A DNA stretch of 64,000 nucleotides from Calothrix sp. NIES-2100 (GTDB lineage: Bacteria > Cyanobacteriota > Cyanobacteriia > Cyanobacteriales > Nostocaceae): contig NZ_AP018178.1 of NCBI RefSeq assembly GCF_002368195.1, positions 1,558,238-1,622,237 of the forward strand. The letters run 5' to 3'. A model generated the notes under the pieces. The model was not told where the DNA came from. It did no database searches and saw only the letters and a program-made list of their open reading frames with translations. The position numbers and the translations under genes were made by a program. Below are positions 8,301-18,100 of the stretch, one piece after another (position 1 is the stretch's first letter; each line of letters opens with the position of its first letter).

Positions 8301-11024
8301 GACAAGGTCGTGTGTAGAGATATTACCCTGTGTGGTAGTTAGGGCGATCGCACCTCCTGAACCCACTGCGGTTTCACCTGCTGAGTAGGAGTTAATGTCT
8401 AGTGTTGAAATCTTACCCCGTGTGGTAGTTAGGGCGATTGCACCCCCTGAACCCGCGTCTCCTGAACGTGAATTTGAGTAGGAGTTAATGTCTAGTGTTG
8501 AAATCTTACCCTGTGTGGTAGTTAGGGCGATCGCACCCCCTGATCCCGCGTTTCCTGAATCTGAAGATGAGGAGGAGTTAATGTTTTTTGTAGAGATATT
8601 ACCCTGTGTGGTAGTTAGGGCGATCGCACCCCCTGATCCCGCGTTTCCTGAATCTGAAGATGAGGATGAGAAGGAGTAAAGGTTTTGTGTAGAGATATCG
8701 CCCCCTGTGGCAGTTAAAGTTATATTACCTCCACTCAGTTTGTCACTAGTATCAACACTAGTATCAATATTACCTAAAGTTAGGTTAACACCTGTAATCT
8801 CAGCTTTTCGTCCATTAGTTCTGATAATATCGGCAGTATTCATCCGAACATTACCGATTCTATTTGCATCAACATCTGCCAATATTTTAATATTATTCGC
8901 AGCAGCCAAACTGCCATTAAACTTAATATTTTCTGTCGCTGTTAGATTAACTTCCCCACCTTTTCCTATCAAACTGACAGCGTTAATTTTGCCTACATTA
9001 ATATTTCCATTTGTCGCATTAAGATTAATTGAACCGCTATCATCAGATAGAATTGGATTACGAAAAATCAGTTTTGTCCCGTTGGCAGTTCCCCAAGGAG
9101 CAGTTTCGCCTGCTTTGTATAAAACGCCTGAATCTTTTTCTGGATAAACATCTGTTACTTCTAATTTCCAAATTCCTCTAGGATTTTCCCCATTAAAAGA
9201 TGCTAACCCACCTTTTCCTGTTGGTTTAAATCTACCTCGGAAGGGAGGTGAAGCATTATTAATACTGGTCGCTGCACTATCATCTAACAAAGTATCTTGA
9301 AAGTTATCTCCGTTAGAGCCTACACGAGAAAATAACTCCAAATTTCGTCCAGATGGTGAAATCAGATCAACTACTAAATCATTATCCCAAGAATGCGATG
9401 CTGAAAACTGTACATCTAAATCCCCGATTGGTTGTGACTCTGATACTTTGAATTTGAAGGTAAAAGTAGTACTTTTAAAAAGCTCAATATCAACCTCCTC
9501 CTCATTATCAAGCTCGTTTTCAGGCTCATTTTCAAGCTCATTCTTAAGATCATTATTATTAATAGTACCCCCAGCATCGACATCAACTACAGCAATAATA
9601 TCTCCGCCTTTCATAAATTCAGTATCAATATTCCCTAATGTCAAACTCGCTCCCGAAATAGTAATATTTCTGCCATTTGTTTTGATAGTATCGGCAGTAG
9701 CCATTTTAAAATTACCGATTCCATCTCTATCAGCATCAGCAGTAAATGTGATTTTACCGCTACCATTAGTTAGATTTAAAGTGCGATCGCTTAAAGGATT
9801 AATTGTAATATTATTGGTTGCCTGCAATATCAGATTTGTGTTTCCAGACAAACCTTCTAATTTTGATTCATATATCGTTGTGGGTGCTGCTTTATTAATT
9901 TGACTCAGCGGCGCGCTCAGTATAGAACCACTAATACCAGAATTATTAAGAGCAAAGCTATCTGTACCATTTCCAGAACCATTGGCAATAATGATATTTT
10001 TTGTGTCTAACAGCAGCCTTCCAAATAAACCTTTGATGGCACTATTATCTACACTCCCGCGAAAAATCAGGTTTTGTTTACCAGATACTTGCACTAAGCC
10101 ACCGTTACCGGAAACAGAACCACCACGGGCGGTAATATTGCCATAAAATCCTGTGACTTCATCTGAGGCGATAATGACATTGCCACCATTGCCAGTAGAG
10201 AGTGCATTGGCATTAATATTTACTCTGGGCCCAATATAGGTGCGTTTTGCTGTGGGAGTTGTACCGCTACCTTGAAAATCGCCCCCAATCAAAACTGTCC
10301 CACCACCTTTATTAGCAGAGACATCTATCTGGGCATTATTCAATAAACCAACCCGCTCTCCTAATAGTTGTACTGTACCACCAGGAGCTATCAAAGAACC
10401 CGTGCTAGTAACTGTACTCCCAAATAAAGTCAAATCCTTTCCCGCATTAACTGCTAATTTTCCCGCATTAGATATATCTCCCTGATTCGACGTTGTTTGC
10501 AAACCAATGGGGACATTTATTTTCAGTAGTGGCGGTGCTTGGGGGTTAGTGGCGCTAAACTCCAACCCATTCCCAAACACAAAACTATTTGCAGTACTCC
10601 CGACAAAGGAACCATTGACATCCAAGCGCGCATTAGCTCCAAATACAATCCCATTGGGATTCATCAAAAAGAGGTTGGCGTTACCCAAAACCCCCAAAGT
10701 TCCCAGAATCCGAGAAACATTAGTTCCCGTCACCCGTGTCAAAATATTCTCAATGCCACTGGGATTGGTAAAATATGCTCCTCGTTCTGAGCCAATATTA
10801 AATTCACTAAAGCTGTGGAAGAGGTTACTTCCGCGAATTGCACCCCCATCAATTCTCTGACTGGGAATTCCTTTAATTGTATCCGGTGTGACAACTGCTC
10901 CTTCCGTACCAAGGGTATTATCTGGAGTGATTTGCGCTGTTGCTGAGTTAAAGGTAGTCAAACTCAAGCAGGTAAAGCTGCTGACCAGGAACCAAGGGAA
11001 AATGTGAGTAAATCGCACCACCAC
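5313..11024 (-). CDS. FHA-like two-partner-secretion exoprotein 1 (TpsA) with inserted P domain
   Basis: 1903 residues. A signal peptide (~1-30, ending SATA-Q) is followed by the haemagglutination-activity/TPS domain (~35-170) with TPDTIKG, DGGAIRGSNLFHSF, NILTRVTG and NPNGIVFG (NPNG at 122-125). The protein should cross the outer membrane through a TpsB (Omp85-type) porin; none is in the window. The body is a predicted right-handed beta-helix with many GGxI/NIxI turns. Residues ~515-641 form a proprotein-convertase P domain (SHSWDNDLVVDLISPSG, GIWKLEVTD), and ~768-1128 hold about a dozen 31-residue Ser-rich repeats. A conserved tail (ITGRGGLP, then a VACSASN end) is shared with the other two exoproteins here. 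The start is within a run of GTG codons (11024-11016) behind AAAAGG. Close paralogue of the gene ending at 15134. Confidence 0.87.
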   Translation of the reverse strand: MVVRFTHIFPWFLVSSFTCLSLTTFNSATAQITPDNTLGTEGAVVTPDTIKGIPSQRIDGGAIRGSNLFHSFSEFNIGSERGAYFTNPSGIENILTRVTGTNVSRILGTLGVLGNANLFLMNPNGIVFGANARLDVNGSFVGSTANSFVFGNGLEFSATNPQAPPLLKINVPIGLQTTSNQGDISNAGKLAVNAGKDLTLFGSTVTSTGSLIAPGGTVQLLGERVGLLNNAQIDVSANKGGGTVLIGGDFQGSGTTPTAKRTYIGPRVNINANALSTGNGGNVIIASDEVTGFYGNITARGGSVSGNGGLVQVSGKQNLIFRGSVDNSAIKGLFGRLLLDTKNIIIANGSGNGTDSFALNNSGISGSILSAPLSQINKAAPTTIYESKLEGLSGNTNLILQATNNITINPLSDRTLNLTNGSGKITFTADADRDGIGNFKMATADTIKTNGRNITISGASLTLGNIDTEFMKGGDIIAVVDVDAGGTINNNDLKNELENEPENELDNEEEVDIELFKSTTFTFKFKVSESQPIGDLDVQFSASHSWDNDLVVDLISPSGRNLELFSRVGSNGDNFQDTLLDDSAATSINNASPPFRGRFKPTGKGGLASFNGENPRGIWKLEVTDVYPEKDSGVLYKAGETAPWGTANGTKLIFRNPILSDDSGSINLNATNGNINVGKINAVSLIGKGGEVNLTATENIKFNGSLAAANNIKILADVDANRIGNVRMNTADIIRTNGRKAEITGVNLTLGNIDTSVDTSDKLSGGNITLTATGGDISTQNLYSFSSSSSDSGNAGSGGAIALTTTQGNISTKNINSSSSSDSGNAGSGGAIALTTTQGKISTLDINSYSNSRSGDAGSGGAIALTTTRGKISTLDINSYSAGETAVGSGGAIALTTTQGNISTHDLVSESNSDLGTAGSGGAITLTTTQGNISTEYLDSRSVSSSSGGNGGAIALTTTHGDISTQSIHSDSNSDSENGGSGGAITLTTTYGDISTLDLRSNSDSSDGNAGSGGAIALTTTQGNISTEYLDSSSQSAFGNAGSGGAIALTTTKGNISTHGLDSASISDSGNAGSGGAIALTTTQGNISTQDLDSYSYSRSGNAESGGAIALTTTQGNILTQGLDSYSFSLSENAGNGGIITLSAIDGNIDVNLDIDWNIISATLNSFSVSPTGNSGAGGNVTLAAKNNITDLDILTLSSASKSGDVQINGFGDLSLTNTNIITSKQLTIKNPLAAPDENENITLDVSGVGQSGNVDITSTGNLTFKDSRIESDTRGSDPAGNVKITSPGTVTFNNSKIASNTSSTGNAGNIQIDANNLTLTDTSEISASTTAEGFAGDITIDTPTLTVANGAQIFATTTGKGDGGTITVNAPNLVNLGIGVQDFAPIISVETTGAGKAGNIIVNTPSLTVSDTARITATATATATNTEDGGSITLNASKLDLAGIVGIFAETQGQAPAGTLQLNPYQNQPDLDITLFPNSTISASTSASGKGGDLILTAPENINIAGSGKLAVESTGTGEAGNIQITTQNLNINDGVKISASTINSGQGGNININSHTLTANNGSQFLTTTSGTKKAGNINVKVRDRITLDGTNTGIFANTETGSTGVGGSITIDPEIFLIKNGAGIGVNSQGSGQGGNISLQAGTLTLDNQAFINAATVSSQGGEITLEVKDFLFLRHNSNITATAGTDKAGGNGGNITINSPFIIAVDQEDSNITANAYSGTGGNINIFTQGIFGIGFQAQETQQSGITASSELGVSGNVTISTPEVDPRNGLVQLPSTLVDASGQIDNSCKPGSKQQANSFIITGRGGLPYSPIEPLQDTSTLAQWVKLSNRSQNSLTEKIEPIATLVTTTSAISSASNAIVEASGLVVDANGDILLVAEVPKVTPHIPAFTSVACSASN
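7640..8720 (-). repeat. 93-bp in-frame repeats encoding Ser-rich 31-residue units of exoprotein 1
   Basis: About 12 units, each encoding GSGGAIALTTTQGNIST followed by a variable Ser/Asp/Tyr-rich stretch. The constant half is highly conserved at DNA level, and several units contain the HIP1 octamer GCGATCGC inside the Ala-Ile-Ala codons. The variable halves differ in sequence and slightly in length. Confidence 0.85.
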
Positions 11025-11459
11025 TACCTTTTTGTGTTAAAAATGGCTTTTGGGAGTATTGTACTATCTTTCCGAAGATCATTTTAGTTACGAAGTACGA
11101 AGTACGAATTAGTAATTATTACTGACTCAGGAAGAGTGGTTTATTGCGCAACGCGAGTCAATTGTCAATTGTCAACTGACGCGAAATCCCACCCCTTGAA
11201 GGAGTGGGTTTCCCGTCGCTTTTGATAACTAATTAGTCGGACTTAATATCAGTTGTTGCGATCGCCAAAATAGCAATTGTAGTGCCAAGAATGGCAAATG
11301 GGCACCAGAAAACTTCTCCTCAGCATCCGCAGCTGCCTTAATCAAGTCTTAAATCCAACAAGATATAATACGCGGATACAATTTTTCCGCGTTCTTGACC
11401 AATCCCCAATCCTTAATCAAGAGTTTCTGGCAATTAATCATCAAGAGAGAATAAAAATT
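11025..11459. other. Intergenic region between divergent exoprotein 1 and SDR genes
   Basis: No gene. 11040-11160 resembles the 5' flank of exoprotein 2 (22080-22180), including TTAGTAAT and AAGAGTGGTT blocks, so the upstream region was duplicated with the gene. A short ACGAAGT tandem repeat lies at 11092-11107 and a CCCACCCC/GGAGTGGG hairpin at about 11188-11210. The SDR Shine-Dalgarno (AAGAGAG) is at ~11443-11449. Confidence 0.55.
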
Positions 11460-12209
11460 ATGTCGGTGAAAGATAGTGTTGTATTAATCACAGGGGCTAG
11501 TCGAGGTATTGGTGCGGCCACTGCTCGATTATTTGGAGAGCAGGGTGCAGCCGTTGGTGTTAATTATTACGGTAATCAAGCCGCAGCCCAGGAAGTAGTT
11601 GACGATATTCAAGCAGCAGGTGGTAAAGCCTTAGCTGTTCAAGCCGATGTTCGCGATCCGCAACAAGTCGAGACAATGGTGAAGCAGGTAGCTGATGCAT
11701 TTGGAGCAATTAATACCCTGGTGTTAAATGCCAATGCTTCATTTAAAATGGCTCCTTTTATCGATCACCCTTGGGAAGACTTTGAAGCTAAATTACTCGG
11801 TGAACTCAAAGCTGCATTTTTCCCCTGTAAAGCAGTCGTTCCCAGCATGATTGAACAAAAACGAGGCTGCATCATTGCAATTAGCAGTGGAGTATCACGT
11901 TACCCAATGGCAGGATCTATCTCTCATGCTACAGCCAAATCTGGACTAGATGCGTTTGTGAAAAGTTTAGCCCTGGAGTTAGGACAGTATAACATTCGCG
12001 TCAATGCAATTGCTCCTGGTTTGACATTGACCGATGCGACGGCTTTTATTCCAGAGGAATATAAAAATCATTTGATGGAGATCACGCCACTGAAACGCAA
12101 CGGTTTACCTGAAGACATCGCCGGGGCAATCATGTTACTAGCATCTGACGAAGCCAAATTTATTACAGGGGCTTATTTACCTGTAAGTGGTGGACAACAA
12201 ATGCTATGA
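11460..12209 (+). CDS. Short-chain dehydrogenase/reductase with His in place of the catalytic Tyr
   Basis: 249 residues from the ATG at 11460. An in-frame ATG at 11298 would add 54 unrelated residues and has no support, whereas 11460 has an AAGAGAG site and the family-typical MSVKDSVVLITGASRGIG opening. The Rossmann motif TGASRGIG is at ~11-18, the NAD(P)-ribose-side LNANAS motif near 90, and the active-site Ser region AISSGVS near 140. The YxxxK position reads HATAK: His156 (codon 11925-11927) replaces Tyr, and Lys160 is kept. The C-terminal PG and GGQQ motifs are normal. The fold is a FabG-like SDR; the substrate is unknown. It is a single gene between two minus-strand giants. Loss of Tyr may mean altered or no redox activity. 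Confidence 0.85.
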   Translation: MSVKDSVVLITGASRGIGAATARLFGEQGAAVGVNYYGNQAAAQEVVDDIQAAGGKALAVQADVRDPQQVETMVKQVADAFGAINTLVLNANASFKMAPFIDHPWEDFEAKLLGELKAAFFPCKAVVPSMIEQKRGCIIAISSGVSRYPMAGSISHATAKSGLDAFVKSLALELGQYNIRVNAIAPGLTLTDATAFIPEEYKNHLMEITPLKRNGLPEDIAGAIMLLASDEAKFITGAYLPVSGGQQML

Positions 12210-12287
12210 GCTAGCTTTGTAAAATCATAATTGCGATCGCACTCCTCAATTCTCAAGTGCGATCGCTCTACATCCCACACCCGCAAC

Positions 12288-14870
12288 TTAAAGCCAATTA
12301 CCAATCAGTACATAGGCAGACCAAAAGCGGGGTGCTTTGTATTTGGCATCTTGGAGCAACTTTAGCTGAGCAAGGCGGAGAGCTTCAGCTTTGCTGATGT
12401 TACCATCCTTGAGTTCTTGATAGAAAAGACCGACAAACTTAGCTGTCGCTTCATCATCAATGTCCCACAGAGATGCCATTGTACTTCGTGCCCCTGCCCT
12501 AACCGCAACACCAGCTAGACCGAGTACGGCGCGGTTGTCTCCGGCTGCTGTCTGACAAGCACTCAAAAATAATAGTTCCATGATTTGAGATTTACTTCCA
12601 TTTCGACTGCGCAGGATTCTGTCGAACTGGGTGACGTTGATCGGGCCATCGGCAGCCAAAATAAAGGTATCCTCAGCACGGGAACTAAACTCACCGTGGG
12701 TTGCTATATGCACTATGTTAAAGTTAGCAGAATTAATTTTGCTCTCTAGTGCTTTACTGGTGAACTGCTGTTCTAGAAGTTTGGTTGTGGCTATTCCGGT
12801 TTTGGCGATTAACTCGAATTCCTTCTCAATTGCAGGTAAAGGCGGATATTTGGTATATCCCGGTGGAGAATTTATGAGTCCGGCGGTAATTACTCTCAGC
12901 TGCTGTTTTCCTATGGGTTTGGGAGCGAGAAGTTGCAGACCGAGATTGAGAGCAACTGCGTATTTTTCCACTAAATATTGTTTGCCATCGTACAAAGATG
13001 CCATTGGGATATTGCGTAAAACCCCATCGAGGAGAAACACCAGGGTTTTCACTCCAGATGTTTGTAATTCTGACTCTATCGGTTTGATCAGCCAATTGTA
13101 AACCTGTTGTAACTGGTTGCTCATGGCTTTGCTGGTATGGTTTCTAGTCAGATTTTGTCGCAGTTGATTCGCTATTTTTTCTACCTCTGCTTTCGGGATG
13201 CTGGTGGTATAATATCGCAGGGGTTGTTGCGGAATTTTGACAATTACCTGGAGTGATTCGGGAAGAATCATCGGGTAAAAGATTGCAGTTGTGGGATTAT
13301 CTTGGTCTACGAGTTTATCCAGCACTACTGTCTGACCTTGCAAACAAGCTTCCCGGAAAAAGTTATCTAATTCTGCCAATTGCAATGCTTCAATGCGCTG
13401 GCGTGCTTTCTCTAGGGTTTGTTCATCAGGTTTACCTTGTTGCGATTTTAGCAGTATTTCTACTGATTCTCGATAGACTGGTTCTACACTGTCACGGAAA
13501 GAGAATTGCACATTCTGGTTAACAGCTACCAAATCACTGCGCAGAGATTCCAGAGTTGCCAAACTCGCATCATAGGCAATAATTGCATCGGGAATATTTC
13601 CTTGTGCTTTGAATAACCTTCCTAATTGCCATTGCCAACGATAAGCAATTTCTGGTGCATTGTAGGCTTGGGTTAATATTAAAGCCTGCTGGGTGAGTTT
13701 TTGCGCCTCGGACAACTGCTGTGTCTGTTCGTAAAAATTGCCTAAACTACCCAAAGCATAAGCTTCTGCTCGTTTATCACCTATATTCCGGGCTTGTTGA
13801 ATTGCTGTAGCTAGGAATTGGGAATTCTTCAGTGTTAAATTCTCACGCCCTAATTTTACCAGATTTTGCACAAAGTTAATCCGGGCATAGATAGCGGCAT
13901 GACTGGGGGGAAGTTGTTCGATTTGCGATTGAATTACAGGTAATAAAGTTTGCACATCGGCTGATTTACCATCTTCAATCAAGAGTTTCAGTTGATTGAG
14001 ATGTGCTTGAACTTTGATCAGGGGTGAGGAAGATACTTTAACAGCTTGTTGATAAAATGCGATCGCTTCTGGTATTTTCTTCTGGGCAACAGCATTATTC
14101 CCCAAGCTTAACAAACTTGCGGCTATATCACTAGGCGATTGCAGACGTTGGGCAATTTCCAGACTTTGCTGGAGGATTTTCCCTGACTCTGGCAAATTAC
14201 CCACTAACTGGAGACTATCACCAAGCGATCGCAAACTGATGGCTTTTTCTAAAGAATCTGGTTGTGATTGTAATGTCTGCTTTACTTCATTCAGTATTTT
14301 TCCTGATTTTTGATAAAAACCTTGGATGCGAAAAGCTTGGGCTTGATTGATTTGCGATCGCACTACGCCACTATTATCTTTGATTTTGGTATAAATCTCT
14401 GCTGAGTGTTGCCAACTACTCAAGGCTGAATCTGTTTGTCCCATCGCCAATTGTAGACTAGCTTGCACATCCAGAGATTGCGCCAGCACTCCTAAATTGG
14501 GTATTTTTTCAGGATTACCTTGTAATAATTTTAAACTTTCTGTAATTGCCTGTTGTGCTTGATGCCAATCACCAAGTTCTTGGTAAGCAAGAGACAGATT
14601 ACTCAGCGTCGCCGCAAGTCTTACCGTATCGCCTTGCTTTTGATATTGCTCGACTGCTTGCTGCAAAAATTTTACAGCTTCTGCAAATCTGCCGGCATCA
14701 TATAATAGTTTTCCCTGTTGCAAGTTAGATGAAGCAACAGCGATTAATGTCTGCGCAGTTGTCTGGTTGTTGGCAGCAAGTTTGCCAACAGCTGGCGAAA
14801 TATGCGTACATATTATAGTAGTTGCCAGTACCAGCGCCAAGAAAGAATATATTTTAGCTTTGAATTTCAT
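12288..14870 (-). CDS. Exported TPR-CHAT domain protein
   Basis: 860 residues. A signal peptide (~1-29, hydrophobic core SFLALVLATTIICT) is followed by ~10 TPR-type helical repeats (about 40-450), a linker, and a CHAT (caspase-HetF-associated) peptidase domain at ~555-860. The catalytic dyad is intact: His725 in HIATHGEF and Cys772 in LSACQTAAG, followed by GLAGVAVRAGARSTMASLW. Family knowledge: TPR-CHAT proteins are caspase-like and are often encoded beside haemagglutinin-type exoproteins in cyanobacteria, as here, where it lies between exoproteins 1 and 2. A role in processing or quality control of the exoproteins in the periplasm is inference. No TpsB barrel is fused to it. Confidence 0.88.
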   Translation of the reverse strand: MKFKAKIYSFLALVLATTIICTHISPAVGKLAANNQTTAQTLIAVASSNLQQGKLLYDAGRFAEAVKFLQQAVEQYQKQGDTVRLAATLSNLSLAYQELGDWHQAQQAITESLKLLQGNPEKIPNLGVLAQSLDVQASLQLAMGQTDSALSSWQHSAEIYTKIKDNSGVVRSQINQAQAFRIQGFYQKSGKILNEVKQTLQSQPDSLEKAISLRSLGDSLQLVGNLPESGKILQQSLEIAQRLQSPSDIAASLLSLGNNAVAQKKIPEAIAFYQQAVKVSSSPLIKVQAHLNQLKLLIEDGKSADVQTLLPVIQSQIEQLPPSHAAIYARINFVQNLVKLGRENLTLKNSQFLATAIQQARNIGDKRAEAYALGSLGNFYEQTQQLSEAQKLTQQALILTQAYNAPEIAYRWQWQLGRLFKAQGNIPDAIIAYDASLATLESLRSDLVAVNQNVQFSFRDSVEPVYRESVEILLKSQQGKPDEQTLEKARQRIEALQLAELDNFFREACLQGQTVVLDKLVDQDNPTTAIFYPMILPESLQVIVKIPQQPLRYYTTSIPKAEVEKIANQLRQNLTRNHTSKAMSNQLQQVYNWLIKPIESELQTSGVKTLVFLLDGVLRNIPMASLYDGKQYLVEKYAVALNLGLQLLAPKPIGKQQLRVITAGLINSPPGYTKYPPLPAIEKEFELIAKTGIATTKLLEQQFTSKALESKINSANFNIVHIATHGEFSSRAEDTFILAADGPINVTQFDRILRSRNGSKSQIMELLFLSACQTAAGDNRAVLGLAGVAVRAGARSTMASLWDIDDEATAKFVGLFYQELKDGNISKAEALRLAQLKLLQDAKYKAPRFWSAYVLIGNWL

Positions 14871-14896
14871 TTAAGTCTTGTTGGGATTGCTGATCT

Positions 14897-15117
14897 CATT
14901 GGTGTCAACTTAAGTCAAAACGCTTATTCCACGGGCATTTTACCCCACCCCTCAATCCCCTCCCCGCAAGCGGGGAACTCGGGGCCCCCTCTGGGGATTA
15001 GGGGCAGGGAGGTTTTGCGTCAGCAAAGCCGGGGTGGGGTGACGCGGATCATGATGGTAAGCGAGTGAGTTGAAAATCATGTCTTGGTAAGGGTTTCACG
15101 TTAAGTTGACACGTATG
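14897..15117. mobile_element. MITE with CAT...GTGTCAAC terminal inverted repeats, copy a (221 bp)
   Basis: The left end is CATTGGTGTCAACTTAA. The right end is TTAAGTTGACACGTATG, whose complement starts CATACGTGTCAACTTAA. The interior holds C-rich/G-rich blocks and a GTTTTGCGTCAGCAAA segment, closely matching the copy at 57045. The right flank is AGCATTGCT, the target form seen in the other copies. The left flank has only an imperfect match (ATTGCT), so the duplication has decayed. Non-coding. Confidence 0.8.
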
Positions 15118-15133
15118 AGCATTGCTGTACCCG

Positions 15134-18100
15134 CTATTTACTAGAACAAGCAACAGGTGTCAGCGTCGGACTATGGGGTGTAACTTCAGGCGCTTGTGCA
15201 ACTAGATACATTTCTCCATTCTCTCCTCTTAGCAATCCTTGTGCTTCCACAATCGCCTCTGGGGGATGATTGCTTACTTTGTTGATATTACTAGTATGAT
15301 TAGTCATATTTTTATCATCATCTACTATCACCCACCTTTTCACTATAGAATCAGCTTGCAGAGAGTCAAAGGGATTAGTAGCCACACCACCCCGTCCGGT
15401 GATGGTAAATGAACTGGATTGTTGCTTACTACCTGGATTGCAAGAGTTATCAATTTTCCCGGAAGCATCCGCCACATTTGAAGGTAGTTGGACTAAGCCT
15501 TTACTAGGGTCTACCTCTGGTGTGTTGATAATTACATTACCGCTAATGCCAAATTCAGAACTTGCCGTGATACCGCTGTTTTGTGTATCTTGTGTTTGGA
15601 ATCCAATGCCGAATATTCCCTGAGTAGATATGTTGACATTACCACCATTTCCCCTGTAAGCATTGGCTGTGATATCGCTGTTTTCCTGGTTAACGGCGAT
15701 AATGAAGGGACTATTAATCGTAATGTTACCACCATCACCACCAGCAAAATCTGTACCGGCTGAGGCAGTAATATTGCTGTTATGACGCAGGAATAAGAAA
15801 TCTTTAATGTCTAGAGTAATTTCTCCGCCAGTATTACTAGCAGTAGCGGCATTAATAAAGGCTTGATTATCTAAAGTTAAAGTACCAGCACTCAGGAAAA
15901 TATTGCCGCCTTTACCACTACCATTATTATTTACGCCGATGCCTGCACCGTTTTTAATGGTAAAAATTTCAGGGTCAATGGTAATATTGCCGCTATCACC
16001 TGTTGCAGCTTTTTCTGTATTGGCAAATAATCCGGTATTTGTGCCGTCTAAGGTGATATTATCCCGGACTTGGACGTTGATATTTCCGGCTTTGGCTGTA
16101 CCGGATGTATTGGTGAGAAATTGTGCGCCGTTATTAGCGGTTAAGGTATGAGCATTAATGTTGATATTACCGCCTTGACCATTCATTGTTGAAGCGGAGA
16201 TTTTGACGCCATCATTAATATTTAAGTTTTGGGTGGTAATAAGAATATTACCTGCATCGCCTATACCCGTACTTTCAACCGCTAATTTTCCTTTCCCTGC
16301 AATGTTAATATTTTCCGGTGCAGTGAGAATTAAGTCACCACCTTTACCACTGCCAGAAGTTGAAGCGGAAATATTAGAATTGGGGAACAGGGTAATATCT
16401 AAATTCGGCTGATTTGCGTAGGGATTGAGTTTTAATGTCCCTGCGGGGGCTTGTCCTTGGGTTTCGGCAAAAATCCCGACTATCCCTGCTAGGTCTAATT
16501 TAGAGGCGTTTAAGGTGATGCTTCCACCGCCTTCGGTGTTGGTAGCTGTTGCAGTGGCGGTGGCGGTAATGCGGGCGGTGTCGGATACTGTCAGACTAGG
16601 AGTGTTGACAATAATATCCCCAGCTTTACCTGCGCCAGTTGTTTCTACAGAGAGGATTGGCGCAAAATCTTGGACTCCTTTACCTATATTGACAGAATTT
16701 AAGGCGTTAACGCTAATTGTACCGCCATCTCCGCTACCAGAAGTTGTGGCGAAGATTTTACTACCATTAGTCAGGTTTAAAGTTGGGGTATTGAGTACAA
16801 TATCCCCTGCATTACCAATACCAGAAGTGGCGGCAGAAAGGGTGACACCATCTGTTAAATTCAGGTTTTGAGTGGTAATTTCAATATTACCTGCATTGCC
16901 ATTGCTAGAAGTTTCTACAGCTAATGTTCCTTGTCCGCTAATATTAATTGTTTCGGGGGCTTTGACAATTAAATCGCCGCCATTACCACTACCGGAAGTG
17001 GAAGCAGATATTTTTGAATTGGGGAACAGGGTAAGGTTTAAATCGGGATGATTTTCGTAGGGTTGTAGTGTTAATCTTCCTGCGGGGGCTTGTCCTTGGG
17101 TTTCGGCAAATACACCGACTATGCCTGCTAAATTCATTTTAGAGGCGTTTAAACTAATGCTTCCACCTTCTTGAGTATTAGTGGCTGTATTTGTGGCGGT
17201 GGCGGTGATGCGGGCGGTGTCGGATATGGTGAGGCTAGGTGTATTGACAATGATATTTCCGGCTTTACCTGCGCCGCTAGTTTCTACAGAGAGAATTGGG
17301 GCGAAGTCTTGAACACCAATACCGAGATTAACTTCATTCGGTGCATTGACAGTAATTGTACCGCCATTACCGTTACCTGTAGTTGTGGCGAAGATTTTGC
17401 CGCCATTGGCTAGTGTTACAGTGGGAGTATTGAGGGTAATGTCTCCAGCTTTACCTTCTGCTGTGGTGGAGGCGGAGATTTCTGAGGAATCTGTAAGGGT
17501 TAAGTTGTTGGCATTAATTTGTATATTGCCAGCTCGACCTATGCTATTGGTGTTGCTGGCAATTTTACTATTATTGAAGGTGACAGTACCCGGACTAAAG
17601 ATGTTGACGTTTCCTGCGTTGTCCCTGCCTCTGGTGTCGCTTTCGATGCGACTATCTTTAAATGTGAGATTACCTGTGCTGGTAATATCTACATTTCCTG
17701 ATTGACCTACTCCACTAATATCTAGGGGAATGTAAGTAATGTCTTCCCAATTATATCTAGGATTCTTAATTGTCACCTTTTTACTAGTTATGATGTCAGT
17801 ATTTATCAGCGATAAATCTCCAGAACCATTAACTTGAACATCTCCAGATTTGCCAGTAGAAGATAAAGTTAAAATATCTAAATTTATAATGTTATTTTTA
17901 GCCGTTAAAGAAACGTTACCACCTTCTCCTGAATTTCCAGTTCGAGCAACAGAAAAGGAGTTCAAAGTGGCGGAAATCATATTTTCATCTAGATTCCCAT
18001 TTATATTCCCATCTCTTGCACTGAGTGTAATCATTCCCCCAGTTCCCGCATTACCTGAAACTGAATATGACAAGGAGTTAAGGTCTTGTGTAGAAATATT

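Noticed and set aside
7777..8679. Plus-strand frames opposite the Ser-rich repeats of exoprotein 1
   Set aside because: Antisense shadow of the 93-bp coding repeats. The minus-strand frame has the signal peptide, TPS domain and P domain.
11298..11459. 54-residue N-terminal extension of the SDR
   Set aside because: The extra residues match nothing in SDRs, and the ATG at 11460 has a ribosome site and the conserved opening.
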